DNA of 64,000 nt from NCBI RefSeq assembly GCF_030732985.1, contig NZ_JASHJX010000004.1:1-64000 (forward strand). The letters are read 5' to 3'. Within the stretch, counting starts at the first letter, position 1. Every line of letters starts with the position of its first letter. The position numbers and the translations under genes were made by a program. This stretch comes from Nioella sp. MMSF_3534. Its GTDB lineage: Bacteria; Pseudomonadota; Alphaproteobacteria; Rhodobacterales; Rhodobacteraceae. Positions 1 to 7,693 of this stretch are shown here, piece by piece. The notes under the pieces were generated by a model, which had not been told where the DNA came from, made no database searches, and saw nothing but the letters and a program-made list of their open reading frames with translations.

Positions 1-1
1 G

Positions 2-466
2 CTTTGCGAACGGGCGGGGCCGGGCGGGCCGGGGCAGGGGGACATCACGGGCGTTCTGTCGGTGCTGGTCGCCGGGTCGGATATGGAGGAACCGGTGGCA
101 GACACGCTGCGCGGCGTTTTGGACGGCCATGTTGTGCTCGACCGTGAAATCGCCGAGCGCGGACGCTTTCCGGCGGTAGACCTGCTGCGCTCTGTCTCTC
201 GCAGCCTGCCACGCGCTGCCAGTGCCGAGGAAAACCGCCTGATCGCCGCCGCCCGCCGTCATCTTGGGGTCCATGACCGGGCCGAGCTGATGTTGCAGGC
301 GGGTCTGTATTCGGCGGGGTCGGATCCGGCCATCGACGAGGCGATTTCGGTCTGGCCGGGCCTCGACGCATTCCTCGCCAGCGACAGTTCCGGCGCGGCG
401 GATGCGTTTATGCGCCTGGCAGAGGTGCTGGAGCCCGGAGCTCCGACAGATCAGCCCCCGCCCTGA
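2..466 (+). CDS. fliI: Flagellum-specific ATP synthase FliI, C-terminal part (5' end outside window)
   Basis: This is the last 154 codons of a gene that begins before the window. The visible protein contains the flagellar/F1-type ATPase stretch with QGDITGVLSVLVAGSDMEEP, then DGHVVLDREIAERGRFPAVD and the SVSRSLP segment, which are hallmarks of FliI. FliI is the cytoplasmic hexameric ATPase that energises the flagellar type III export apparatus. The Walker motifs lie upstream of the window. The gene converges on the DUF1217 flagellar gene and the two stop regions overlap by about 16 bases. The surrounding flagellar genes support the call. Family assignment is firm; only completeness of the N-terminal half cannot be judged. 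Confidence 0.93.
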   Translation, partial: LCERAGPGGPGQGDITGVLSVLVAGSDMEEPVADTLRGVLDGHVVLDREIAERGRFPAVDLLRSVSRSLPRAASAEENRLIAAARRHLGVHDRAELMLQAGLYSAGSDPAIDEAISVWPGLDAFLASDSSGAADAFMRLAEVLEPGAPTDQPPP

Positions 467-1248
467 AGCAGCACAAGGGCGATGGAGGCAGATGTGGTGG
501 ATGCCGGCACCTGATTAAGCTGCGCGCGGGCGAGGAATTGTCGCATCAACTCGTCCATGCGTTCGGGATCCGTGAACTGGGCAATATCGGAAGATCCCAG
601 CATGTCCTCTGCCCGTTCCTGAAAGATGCCGAGTTGCCGGTCGAGATCGAGCGTGCCAACCGAAGACGGCAGGCCAAACGCCGTCTCGAAAACCTCTCGC
701 AACGGCGTGTTTCCCATGATGCGGAACCAGAGCGTGGAGTTCTTGCCGCCCTCCGCCGCCAGTTCCGGCAGCTCCCGTGCCGCGTTGAGGGCGAGGCGCA
801 TGTCGCCATCCACCTCGCCCACGGCCTGCTCGAAACTCTGGGCCTGAAACCGGTCGAGAATCCTGTCGGCAAATCCCGGCAGCCGCGACAGGGGCGGCAG
901 GCCGGTGCCGAAGCCAAAGGCCTCCGAGAACTCCCGATAGCGTTTGTCAGCGAGCCGGTTGGACAGCGCGTCCTCCTCGACAACGCCATCCTCCAGAATA
1001 CGCTGGATGAAATACTTGTTGGGCAAGTCGTCCTGCAGCCCGAAGGCGGTCAGCGACACGCGCAACAACCTGTAATCCTTCACCAGGTCTTCGGCACTGG
1101 TCACGCTGCCGATAGTTTCCCGGAAATATGCCATATCCCGCTGCAACGACGGGCTGGCGGCCAGGCTGGCGCTTTGCTGATCCATGGTGCGGTTCAGGAA
1201 ACGCCAGCCGGCGTATCCCCCCATCGGGATGACGGGGGTAAAGCTCAT
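451..1248 (-). CDS. DUF1217 flagellar-locus protein
   Basis: A 265-residue cytoplasmic protein without a signal peptide, rich in alpha helix, resembling the DUF1217 family that accompanies flagellar genes in Rhodobacterales and relatives. The N-terminal MSFTPVIPMGGYAGWRFLNR and the internal KYFIQRILEDG stretch are typical. It is the last gene of a leftward group flaF-flbT-DUF1217: its ATG overlaps the flbT stop by 4 bases, so the three genes are probably translationally coupled. Its exact role is not established; the context suggests flagellar assembly or flagellin regulation. The 3' end overlaps the end of fliI on the other strand. Confidence 0.8.
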   Translation of the reverse strand: MSFTPVIPMGGYAGWRFLNRTMDQQSASLAASPSLQRDMAYFRETIGSVTSAEDLVKDYRLLRVSLTAFGLQDDLPNKYFIQRILEDGVVEEDALSNRLADKRYREFSEAFGFGTGLPPLSRLPGFADRILDRFQAQSFEQAVGEVDGDMRLALNAARELPELAAEGGKNSTLWFRIMGNTPLREVFETAFGLPSSVGTLDLDRQLGIFQERAEDMLGSSDIAQFTDPERMDELMRQFLARAQLNQVPASTTSASIALVLLQGGG

Positions 1249-1649
1249 TGTGGACGCGCCGCCATCAGCCGCTCTTCGCGCGGCAGAAGGGTGCGCAGCG
1301 CCTTCAGCGCCTGATAGGCATTGCCCGCCACGATCTGATCGGTGGCAATGGCAAGCTGCGACCGGCTGTCCGGATCGGTGAAGACCTGGCTCAGCTGTTC
1401 GATCCCGCGCAGGATCTGTAGTCTCGCCTCCTCTTCCTCCGCATCGCCCGACAGAACGAGCTGCGCGATATAACAGACCCGACGAACAGGCGTGGTCACC
1501 TCTTCGGGGTGAATGGCGTCGCGCAGGCGCAGGATATTGGCATTTGGCGTGACAATGGACAGCCGCGACCGGCGGTCGCCATTCTCGATGACGGCACCGT
1601 TGATCAGCACGCGCTCCTTGGGGGACAGTTTGAGGACAAGACCGCTCAT
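1245..1649 (-). CDS. flbT: Flagellar biosynthesis repressor FlbT
   Basis: 134 residues beginning MSGLVLKLSPKERVLINGAV, the typical FlbT N terminus, with VTTPVRRVCYIAQLVLSGD and a helical C-terminal half. In Caulobacter, FlbT is a post-transcriptional regulator that acts through the 5' untranslated region of flagellin mRNA and couples flagellin translation to hook completion. It sits between flaF and the DUF1217 gene, overlapping each by 4 bases, directly downstream of the flagellin gene. The flagellin leader in this window carries two strong hairpins, which could be its target (inference). Length matches the family. Confidence 0.92.
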   Translation of the reverse strand: MSGLVLKLSPKERVLINGAVIENGDRRSRLSIVTPNANILRLRDAIHPEEVTTPVRRVCYIAQLVLSGDAEEEEARLQILRGIEQLSQVFTDPDSRSQLAIATDQIVAGNAYQALKALRTLLPREERLMAARPQ

Positions 1650-2020
1650 GCTGCCTGCGCCTCCCCCCGCAATCCGCGCATTACGGCGGTGTTTATGTCG
1701 ATAAGGGGCGCGAGGGACGCGTCCCCGGACAGGGCCTTGCGGCTGTGCTGAAGGGTGAATTCGGCGAGGTAGAATATCTGTGCCCGCAGCGCCTGCGGCA
1801 GGGCATTGGCGGAATCGGCCACGTTGGCGGCCAACAGCGTCCAGAGGCGGCGGTTGTCATGCAATGCGCTGGCCCTTTGGGCAACGCTGGCCTCGGGGCG
1901 GTTGGCGCGCGACAGCTGCACAGTGACCCGTTCGAAGGCGGCATGTTCGGTCCCACGCTCGGTTTTTACGGCGGATCGGACCGGGTTGTAGGCGCTTTGC
2001 GCCAGGTAGGATGTCGTCAC
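1646..2020 (-). CDS. flaF: Flagellar biosynthesis regulator FlaF
   Basis: 124 residues, helical, with the family pattern of an N-terminal AQSAYNP segment, an ENRRLW-like stretch (here HDNRRLWTLLAANVAD) and a LRAQIFYLAEFTLQHSRKAL helix. FlaF works opposite FlbT: in Caulobacter it is needed for flagellin production and secretion and is thought to act as a flagellin chaperone. The gene starts 80 bases after the flagellin stop, on the same strand, with a GC-rich hairpin in that gap. Its stop overlaps the flbT start by 4 bases. Confidence 0.9.
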   Translation of the reverse strand: MTTSYLAQSAYNPVRSAVKTERGTEHAAFERVTVQLSRANRPEASVAQRASALHDNRRLWTLLAANVADSANALPQALRAQIFYLAEFTLQHSRKALSGDASLAPLIDINTAVMRGLRGEAQAA

Positions 2021-2067
2021 GGTGGTGTTCCTTCCGGAATGTCAGGTCAGGGGGTCTGGTGACGGGT

Positions 2068-2091
2068 GGGCCGGGGCGTTCCCCCCGGCCC
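2068..2091 (-). terminator. GC-rich hairpin between flagellin and flaF
   Basis: A perfect 9-bp stem (GGGCCGGGG / CCCCGGCCC) with a 6-base loop lies just downstream of the flagellin stop. There is no T-run on the transcribed strand, so it is more likely an mRNA-stabilising or partial-termination hairpin that sets flagellin above flaF-flbT expression than a complete terminator (inference). Confidence 0.5.
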
Positions 2092-2100
2092 GGTCCGGTG

Positions 2101-3636
2101 TTAACGGAACAGCGACAGAATCGACTGCGGCGCCTGGTTGGCGATGGACAGCGATTGCGTCGCCAGCTGCTGCTGCACCTGCAGCGCCTGCAGCTTGGCC
2201 GAGGCCTCCTCCATATTGGCATCGACCAGCGTGCCGATCCCTGCTTTCAGCGAATCCACCAGGCTGTCGATGAAGTTCGACTGGGTTTCGATCCGGCCCT
2301 GGGCCGAGCCGAAACTGGCCGCCGCATCAATGGAGTTCTGGATCAGCGTTTCCACGTTATCGAGCGCGGAATCGGCCCCGGTGTCCGTGGTCACGTCGAT
2401 ATTGTCGAGCCCGAAGAGCCCGCCAGAGGCCGTACCGCCTGCCTGGCCATTGTCCGCCAGCGTCATCGTGGCACCCGCGGTGGCATCGGTGCCGTCATAG
2501 TCGACCAGAACCTTCCAGCCATCGGTGGCATTGCCGGTTACCTGGGTGGTCACCCCGGTTTCCCCGCCCGCATCCACGGCCGTCTTCAGGCCGCGCGCGA
2601 CGTCCTCCATGGTTTCACCCTTGCCAGCGATGTAGTCATAGTCATTGCCGTTGACCGAGATGCGATAGCTGTCGCCCTCGTTCACCGTGGCACTGGTAGA
2701 CAGGGCCACTTCCTCGGCCCGGTAGGTCAGCGTGGTGCTGTCGGACCCGGTCGCTGCAACGGCGCTATCACCCGTGCCGTTGTTGGTCATGGCGATGGTA
2801 TCGGTGCCACCCGAATTCCAGCCGACGGTGAACTCGTCGAAGGAATTGGTGTTCGTCAGGGTCAAAACGCCAGAGCCATTGGACGACGCGCTGATCCCGG
2901 TCAGGCCAAGCGCGTTGATCTGCCCCTCGGCATTGTCGATCATCGTCGCCGCATCCGTATCGAAGGCCACGGTGATGGTCGATCCGTTGATCGTCAGTTC
3001 CAGCGAATCGGCCCCCGACGTGTTGGCATAGGTCAGCGCGACAGAGTTCGCCGCCCCGGTGCTGTCGATGGATGCCGCCCCTGCGGTGATGTTGGTGGCC
3101 AGCGATGCGCCGCTGCCATAAACCCCGGAGCTTGTCGTCAGATCCTGCCGCGCAACGGTGATGTTGCTGGCCGTCACGGTCCCGTTCGACGCCCGATCGA
3201 GCGAGGACAGAACATTCACGTCGTCGGTGCCCTGCACCAGGTTCAGCCCGTTGAACTGCGCCGCACTGACGACCGAGGTGATCTGGTCGCGCAGGGCGCT
3301 GATGTCGGTCTGGATCTTGGCGCGGTCGACGTTTTCTTCCTGCGCGGCGACGATCTTGCCTTTGATCTCGGTCAGCAGGTCGGTCACGGTTTCCGATGCA
3401 TTGCGCGCCACCGCGACGGTGGATTCGCCCAAAGACAGGCTTTCCGAGATGCCTTTGAACCCTTTCACATCCGATTCCATCACCTTGGAAATGGCCCAGA
3501 CCGCGGAATTGTCCTTGGCCGTGGCCACGGATTTGCCGGTCGAGATTTCCTCCTGCGTCTTGTTCAGGTTCGAATTGACGGATTTCAGGGTCTGCAGCGC
3601 GACCATAGCGCTGGTGTTCGTCAGAATGCTGGACAT
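2101..3636 (-). CDS. fliC: Flagellin
   Basis: 511 residues with conserved helical flagellin ends. The N-terminal D0/D1 part begins MSSILTNTSAMVALQTLKSV and contains NKTQEEISTGKSVATAKDNS; the C-terminal D0 part contains QGRIETQSNFIDSLVDSLK and ends SLSIANQAPQSILSLFR. The middle, roughly residues 150-410, is a variable, Ser/Thr/Gly/Asp-rich surface-exposed region, as usual. No signal peptide is present, in line with export through the flagellar type III apparatus. The start is preceded by a GGAAGGA ribosome site about 6 bases before ATG. The leader upstream carries two hairpins and flaF/flbT lie directly downstream, so post-transcriptional control is expected. Confidence 0.95.
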   Translation of the reverse strand: MSSILTNTSAMVALQTLKSVNSNLNKTQEEISTGKSVATAKDNSAVWAISKVMESDVKGFKGISESLSLGESTVAVARNASETVTDLLTEIKGKIVAAQEENVDRAKIQTDISALRDQITSVVSAAQFNGLNLVQGTDDVNVLSSLDRASNGTVTASNITVARQDLTTSSGVYGSGASLATNITAGAASIDSTGAANSVALTYANTSGADSLELTINGSTITVAFDTDAATMIDNAEGQINALGLTGISASSNGSGVLTLTNTNSFDEFTVGWNSGGTDTIAMTNNGTGDSAVAATGSDSTTLTYRAEEVALSTSATVNEGDSYRISVNGNDYDYIAGKGETMEDVARGLKTAVDAGGETGVTTQVTGNATDGWKVLVDYDGTDATAGATMTLADNGQAGGTASGGLFGLDNIDVTTDTGADSALDNVETLIQNSIDAAASFGSAQGRIETQSNFIDSLVDSLKAGIGTLVDANMEEASAKLQALQVQQQLATQSLSIANQAPQSILSLFR

Positions 3637-3686
3637 GTCTTGTCCTTCCTCAGTTAGATCGGCGCCTGGATTCCGCGCCCGTTTCA

Positions 3687-3749
3687 GACCTGCCTTCGCA
3701 GGTCAGCCCAAAACGTCTTCTGACGCCTGCGGCGGGCCTTTGCGGCCCG
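3687..3749 (-). promoter_or_regulatory. Two hairpins in the flagellin 5' leader
   Basis: On the flagellin-coding strand the leader folds into two perfect stem-loops: a 7-bp stem GACCTGC-GAAG-GCAGGTC (3687-3704) and a 6-bp stem CGGGCC-GCAAA-GGCCCG (3733-3749). They lie 50-115 bases upstream of the ATG. FlbT in Caulobacter acts through a flagellin mRNA leader, so these are candidate regulatory elements. The structure is seen directly; the link to FlbT is inference. Confidence 0.5.
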
Positions 3750-3809
3750 ACACGCCACCCAGTACGGTGCAGGGGAACCATTGCCCGAAAGCTCTAACAA
3801 GCTCCTAAG

Positions 3810-3836
3810 ATCACGGGGCTTTTCCGCTGGTTTTTA
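3810..3836 (-). promoter_or_regulatory. Possible sigma-28-type flagellin promoter
   Basis: On the minus strand TAAAAACC is followed after 11 bases by CCCGTGAT, a partial match to the flagellar sigma-28 pattern TAAAGTTT-N11-GCCGATAA. It lies about 175 bases before the flagellin start, upstream of the leader hairpins. The match is imperfect and the assignment tentative. Confidence 0.3.
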
Positions 3837-3851
3837 GTGAAATTCGGCAGG

Positions 3852-4199
3852 TTATCGGCGGCGTTCGAACCGGGTCTGCGCCTGCCCGATATGACCACTG
3901 CGCCCCTGGGCGTCATAGCTGGAAAAACCCGATGGTCCTGACAGGCTGTTACGCGCATCCCGCATCCCTGCCATGACTGCGCGCAAAAGCGTGCTCACCT
4001 GTCCCGCGCGCTGGCGCATATCGGCCAGCCGGGCGGTGGCGGATCTGTCAATGCCGTCGCCTTGAAGTGAGTGCATCGCTCGTTCCAGCGTAATCATGGC
4101 TGTGGGCAGATCGGAGAATCGCTGGCTGCGCAAGAGCGCCTCCACTCCGGACAGCGCCCGGTCGGCAGCGGCCAGAGAATCGCCTGACCGCCAGATCAT
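3852..4199 (-). CDS. Small helical flagellar-locus protein, possibly FlgN-like chaperone
   Basis: 115 residues, predicted almost entirely helical (residues about 8-85) with a polar, Arg-rich tail ending QTRFERRR. Size and position, directly after the FlgJ-type rod-binding gene with a 4-base ATGA overlap, resemble FlgN-type hook-associated protein chaperones, which are poorly conserved in sequence. I cannot see a diagnostic motif. It is followed by the flagellin gene on the same strand after 215 bases. The coding call is well supported by the overlap; the function is inference from context. Confidence 0.6.
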   Translation of the reverse strand: MIWRSGDSLAAADRALSGVEALLRSQRFSDLPTAMITLERAMHSLQGDGIDRSATARLADMRQRAGQVSTLLRAVMAGMRDARNSLSGPSGFSSYDAQGRSGHIGQAQTRFERRR

Positions 4200-4483
4200 C
4201 GGGCCGGTTCCTCACGCGCGGCCAGCGCATTGAACAACGATTCGGCCAACCCGATTCCCCCACCCGCCGCCATTGCGCGCGCCTGTTCGGTCCTCAGGAA
4301 CGAGGCGAACTGATCCTCCCCATGGCCACCGCCGAAGCTGTCGCGCGGGGTGCCAAGCCCGCCATGGCGCAGCATTTCGGACAGAAATGCCGCCTCCAGT
4401 TCCTGCGCAGCCCCCCGCAGCTCCGCCTCGCGGCGGGGCGTCAGGGGGCTTTGGGTGACAGGCGAAAGGGTGAGGTCAGACAT
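4196..4483 (-). CDS. Rod-binding protein (FlgJ N-terminal type)
   Basis: A 95-residue protein containing AAQELEAAFLSEMLRHGGLG followed by a Gly/Phe-rich linker and FASFLRTEQARAMAAGGGIG, the layout of the FlgJ N-terminal rod-binding domain. As in most alphaproteobacteria the muramidase domain is absent. The start at 4483 is chosen over a longer frame because GGAG lies about 8 bases before this ATG and the extra upstream residues look non-coding. It probably helps rod assembly in the periplasm. It is divergent from fliK (105 bases apart) and coupled to the downstream 115-residue gene. Confidence 0.8.
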   Translation of the reverse strand: MSDLTLSPVTQSPLTPRREAELRGAAQELEAAFLSEMLRHGGLGTPRDSFGGGHGEDQFASFLRTEQARAMAAGGGIGLAESLFNALAAREEPAR

Positions 4484-4588
4484 TTCCAATTCTCCGTATT
4501 CGGGGCGACTATCGTGCGCGGAAGTAAAGAATTGGTAAGTTCTGGCGCGGAAACTGCGGATCGACCCGGAAGAAATCTGGAAGGTTCC

Positions 4589-6979
4589 ATGCATTCAATA
4601 GTGCAGATCGTGCAGCCGCTTGCCCCCCCCGCCGCCTCCCGTGGCGCAGGGCGGTCCGAAGATCTGACCGGGGTGGAGTTTGCTGCGGAGTTTCAATGGC
4701 AGGATAACGAACTTCCCGTATCCGGGCTGCCCGGTCCGGGCCTGGGTCCGTGGCGTGCGGTCTGGTCAGAGGGTGCGACGCCAGCCGACGGCGCGATTCC
4801 ACCCGCGCCGGTCGTGATGACCGATCATGACTTGTCTGGTGATTCATCGGATCGTGAAGTGGCAGATCAGCTTGTTGCCCTCCAAACGCTGGTGCCCGAA
4901 CCACCCGGTGACACCCCCGAACCCGCGCCATCCCTGCAACTGCAAGTCGTGGTCCCGACCGAGCCTATGACACCCTCTGTCATGTCTCCTGAAACGCCTG
5001 CGCCCGCGTTCAGCGGTCATTTCCCGTCAGGCGAGGCACGCTTGCCGTCGAGTCGGCTCATGTCGGAACCAGTGGCGCATTCACTCCCGCCGGCAGCCGG
5101 GCAAACCGCCAATAGTCGCACCACCACACAGGCAATCCCCCCCGTCCCGGAGCAGGAAGTGCCCGCGCAACGCGTGCCGGTCCGCGGCCTGGGATCTGAA
5201 ATCGCCCCTCCCGTCCCGCGGCCCGTCGCACGCGACCCGAACGAAAACGGCCAGGCGCTCCCGATCTCGCGCACGGAAAACACCCCGGTGCCCCTGCCGG
5301 ACGCAATGCCCTCCCAATCGGCGCAAGATGTGGGCACCGGATATCGACCGAGCAGCATGGAGAACAGCATTGCGGAAGGTCGTTTTGGCCCGGCGCTGCC
5401 TGCGCCGTCCCACGGGGCAGGATCAACGGCCCAGCCACCGAATACCGCCCAAGAGGCCATGCCGAAGTCCCGCGACGGCACGCCGGTTTTAGCTCAGAAA
5501 TCCGCCCCGAGCACCGCGAAGGCCATCCCTGCGGCAACGCCCCCCCGTCCGGCAGGCAATCAGGCTGCCACGCCGCGACAGGGCAGTTCGGCATCTTCCG
5601 GTTCAGAAAATGACCGCAGCACGGCCCTCCAGCAACCGGAGGTTCCATCACCTCTGCGCGTTGCCGCGACGTTGGCCTCCCCGGTCCAATCGCATCGGAT
5701 TGTCTCACCGGACAGCGCAAGGCCCTCGATTGAGGGCAAATCACTCCCGAATCCCGCCACGGTGCTCCGGTCCCGCGATGGCCACCCCTCGGGGGATGCA
5801 GCGCCGCCAATGGCGCAGACACCAGCGCCCCGAGGCATTGGGGAGACTCAAGCCAGGGTAGAGCCTGTCTCCCTCCCCCCCACTGATCCGTCACCGCGCG
5901 AGATTCCACACCCCGTCGCCCCGGTGCAGCATGAAACCATGGGTCAGGCGGCCGGCCGATCGTCCCCCCCGCCTTTCGCCAAGCAAGAAGAAGAGACGCC
6001 AGGCAGATCTCATTGGCTGGCCCCGCGGGCGGTGGTGACCCCATCTCGCGGCGAACCCGCGGCCGGGGCCGAAATCGCGGAACCGTCCAAGCCAGCCGAA
6101 CGGCCAATGCCGCACAATCCGACCCGAATGGCTGACACTTCCCTCCAATCGGCCCGCGCGGACGTGATTCCAGCGCCACTCCGACCCTCCCGGCAGCCGC
6201 AGCCCTTAGTGCCACCTGTGTCTGTCTCCATGCCCTCAGGTTCGGTGGCCGACGCGTCGGCAATGACCCAACAGCCCGCTCAACCGCGTTCCGTTGCGGT
6301 GCCCTCCCCACAACTGCGACCCATTGAGGTGGCCCCCCGGCAACCGATCCCGACCGCAACGCCGGAACCGTCAGTCCCACAGGTCACCCGGCCAAAATCC
6401 GAGGCGGCAGTCACCGCCCCCGCGCCGCGTCAAGCGATGCCGGACATGACCGCCAGAGGGGATTTCGCCCCGAGTCTGGCCGATCCGGTCAGCATCCCGG
6501 ATGCCCCATTGCCCGCCCCTGCCCATGCCGATATCCGACCGACGGAGCCCGCACCCATCCCGCGCCCCGATCCGGTGCCGACGCAGCTTGCGCAACGGAT
6601 CGCCGCTGTGCCGATGATGACCGATCGCGATGCCCCGCTGGAACTGACGCTCGATCCGCCAGAGCTTGGGGCCATTCGTGTGTCTGTCAGCCGGGGAGCC
6701 GAAGGCATGGTCCTGCATCTTCAGGCCGATCTGCCCGAAACACTGGATCTGCTCCGTCGCAACGGCGCCGCCCTGATGCAGGAACTCCAGCGTCAGGGCC
6801 TCGATCATGCCGGGTTCAGCTTCTCGGGCCGCGATCCGGGTGGCCAGCAGCACAGGCCCGATGCGCCGCCCCCTGTGGTGCGCGAAGACGACGCGCAGAT
6901 TCACCCGTCCCACATCCCGGACCGATCGCCGGTCGCCTCTGCACGGACAGGGCAATCGGGCCTGGATATTCGCCTTTAA
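4589..6979 (+). CDS. fliK: Flagellar hook-length control protein FliK
   Basis: 796 residues. The first roughly 660 residues are low-complexity and Pro/Ala/Gln-rich, typical of the extended molecular-ruler part of FliK. The C-terminal globular domain carries LTLDPPELGAIRVSVS, the conserved FliK C-terminal core that contacts FlhB for substrate switching, then helical LQADLPETLDLLRRNGAAL. The ATG at 4589 follows GGAAGG by about 6 bases; a longer frame upstream overlaps the rod-binding gene and is not used. flgD follows after 12 bases and is probably co-transcribed. Base composition of the ruler region is strongly C-biased. Confidence 0.88.
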   Translation: MHSIVQIVQPLAPPAASRGAGRSEDLTGVEFAAEFQWQDNELPVSGLPGPGLGPWRAVWSEGATPADGAIPPAPVVMTDHDLSGDSSDREVADQLVALQTLVPEPPGDTPEPAPSLQLQVVVPTEPMTPSVMSPETPAPAFSGHFPSGEARLPSSRLMSEPVAHSLPPAAGQTANSRTTTQAIPPVPEQEVPAQRVPVRGLGSEIAPPVPRPVARDPNENGQALPISRTENTPVPLPDAMPSQSAQDVGTGYRPSSMENSIAEGRFGPALPAPSHGAGSTAQPPNTAQEAMPKSRDGTPVLAQKSAPSTAKAIPAATPPRPAGNQAATPRQGSSASSGSENDRSTALQQPEVPSPLRVAATLASPVQSHRIVSPDSARPSIEGKSLPNPATVLRSRDGHPSGDAAPPMAQTPAPRGIGETQARVEPVSLPPTDPSPREIPHPVAPVQHETMGQAAGRSSPPPFAKQEEETPGRSHWLAPRAVVTPSRGEPAAGAEIAEPSKPAERPMPHNPTRMADTSLQSARADVIPAPLRPSRQPQPLVPPVSVSMPSGSVADASAMTQQPAQPRSVAVPSPQLRPIEVAPRQPIPTATPEPSVPQVTRPKSEAAVTAPAPRQAMPDMTARGDFAPSLADPVSIPDAPLPAPAHADIRPTEPAPIPRPDPVPTQLAQRIAAVPMMTDRDAPLELTLDPPELGAIRVSVSRGAEGMVLHLQADLPETLDLLRRNGAALMQELQRQGLDHAGFSFSGRDPGGQQHRPDAPPPVVREDDAQIHPSHIPDRSPVASARTGQSGLDIRL

Positions 6980-6991
6980 CGGAGGACAGAC

Positions 6992-7654
6992 ATGGACGTC
7001 GCCACCATACCCCAGACCAGCCAGACCGCCGGCACATCGGCGGCGTCGGAAGATCGCACCATGATCAATTCCGACTTCCAGACCTTCCTGACGATGCTGA
7101 CCACCCAGATGCAGAATCAGGATCCGCTGAACCCGATGGAATCGACCGAATTCGCCACACAGCTGGCCACCTTCTCGGGTGTCGAACAACAGGTTCGCAC
7201 GAATGAACTGCTTGGCAGCCTCCAAGACAGCATGGCGCTGTCCAGCATGGGCCAGATCGCGGGCTGGATCGGCATGGATGCCCGTGCCGAGATGCCGATG
7301 GCCTTCGATGGAGAGCCGCTGACGCTCTATGCCAGCGACAACGCGCTGGCCGATCGGATGGAACTCGTGGTGACGGATGCCGACGGGCAGACATTGCAGC
7401 GGGTGGCCATTCCGGCCACCGAAACCGCCTTTGCCTGGGCGGGTGTGACCACCGATGGCGAGCCGTTGCCAAGCGGCGTCTACGGCTTCCACGTGGAATA
7501 CTTCCGCGATGACGAACCGATCGACACGCAACCGGCACAGGGTTACGCAAGGATCGAGGAGGCGCAGATCGTGAATGGCGATATCTGGCTGTCGATGCCC
7601 GGTGGCGTGCAGGTCAATGCGTCGCTCGTGCAGGCGGTGCGCGATCCGATCTGA
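6992..7654 (+). CDS. flgD: Flagellar hook assembly (hook capping) protein FlgD
   Basis: 220 residues. The N-terminal segment FLTMLTTQMQNQDPLNPM followed by ESTEFATQLATFSGVEQQ is the FlgD signature. The C-terminal part has beta-rich FlgD-type Ig/Tudor-like character. FlgD caps the growing hook and permits FlgE polymerisation; it is exported through the flagellar apparatus and has no Sec signal. GGAGG lies about 6 bases before ATG. It directly follows fliK, a common pairing because FliK and FlgD act together in hook completion. Confidence 0.93.
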   Translation: MDVATIPQTSQTAGTSAASEDRTMINSDFQTFLTMLTTQMQNQDPLNPMESTEFATQLATFSGVEQQVRTNELLGSLQDSMALSSMGQIAGWIGMDARAEMPMAFDGEPLTLYASDNALADRMELVVTDADGQTLQRVAIPATETAFAWAGVTTDGEPLPSGVYGFHVEYFRDDEPIDTQPAQGYARIEEAQIVNGDIWLSMPGGVQVNASLVQAVRDPI

Positions 7655-7656
7655 CG

Positions 7657-7681
7657 GGCGGGCCCGTGCAACAGGCCCGCC
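7657..7681. terminator. Hairpin between convergent flgD and serine protease genes
   Basis: An 8-bp GC stem (GGCGGGCC / GGCCCGCC) with a 9-base loop fills most of the 39-base gap between two convergent genes. No clear T-run on either strand; a bidirectional terminator is likely but not proved. Confidence 0.5.
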
Positions 7682-7693
7682 GCTTGGGCAGAC

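Noticed and set aside
2011-3657. 548-residue open frame on the plus strand opposite flagellin.
   Set aside because: A shadow of the flagellin gene: it has no recognisable domain and the opposite strand is clearly coding.
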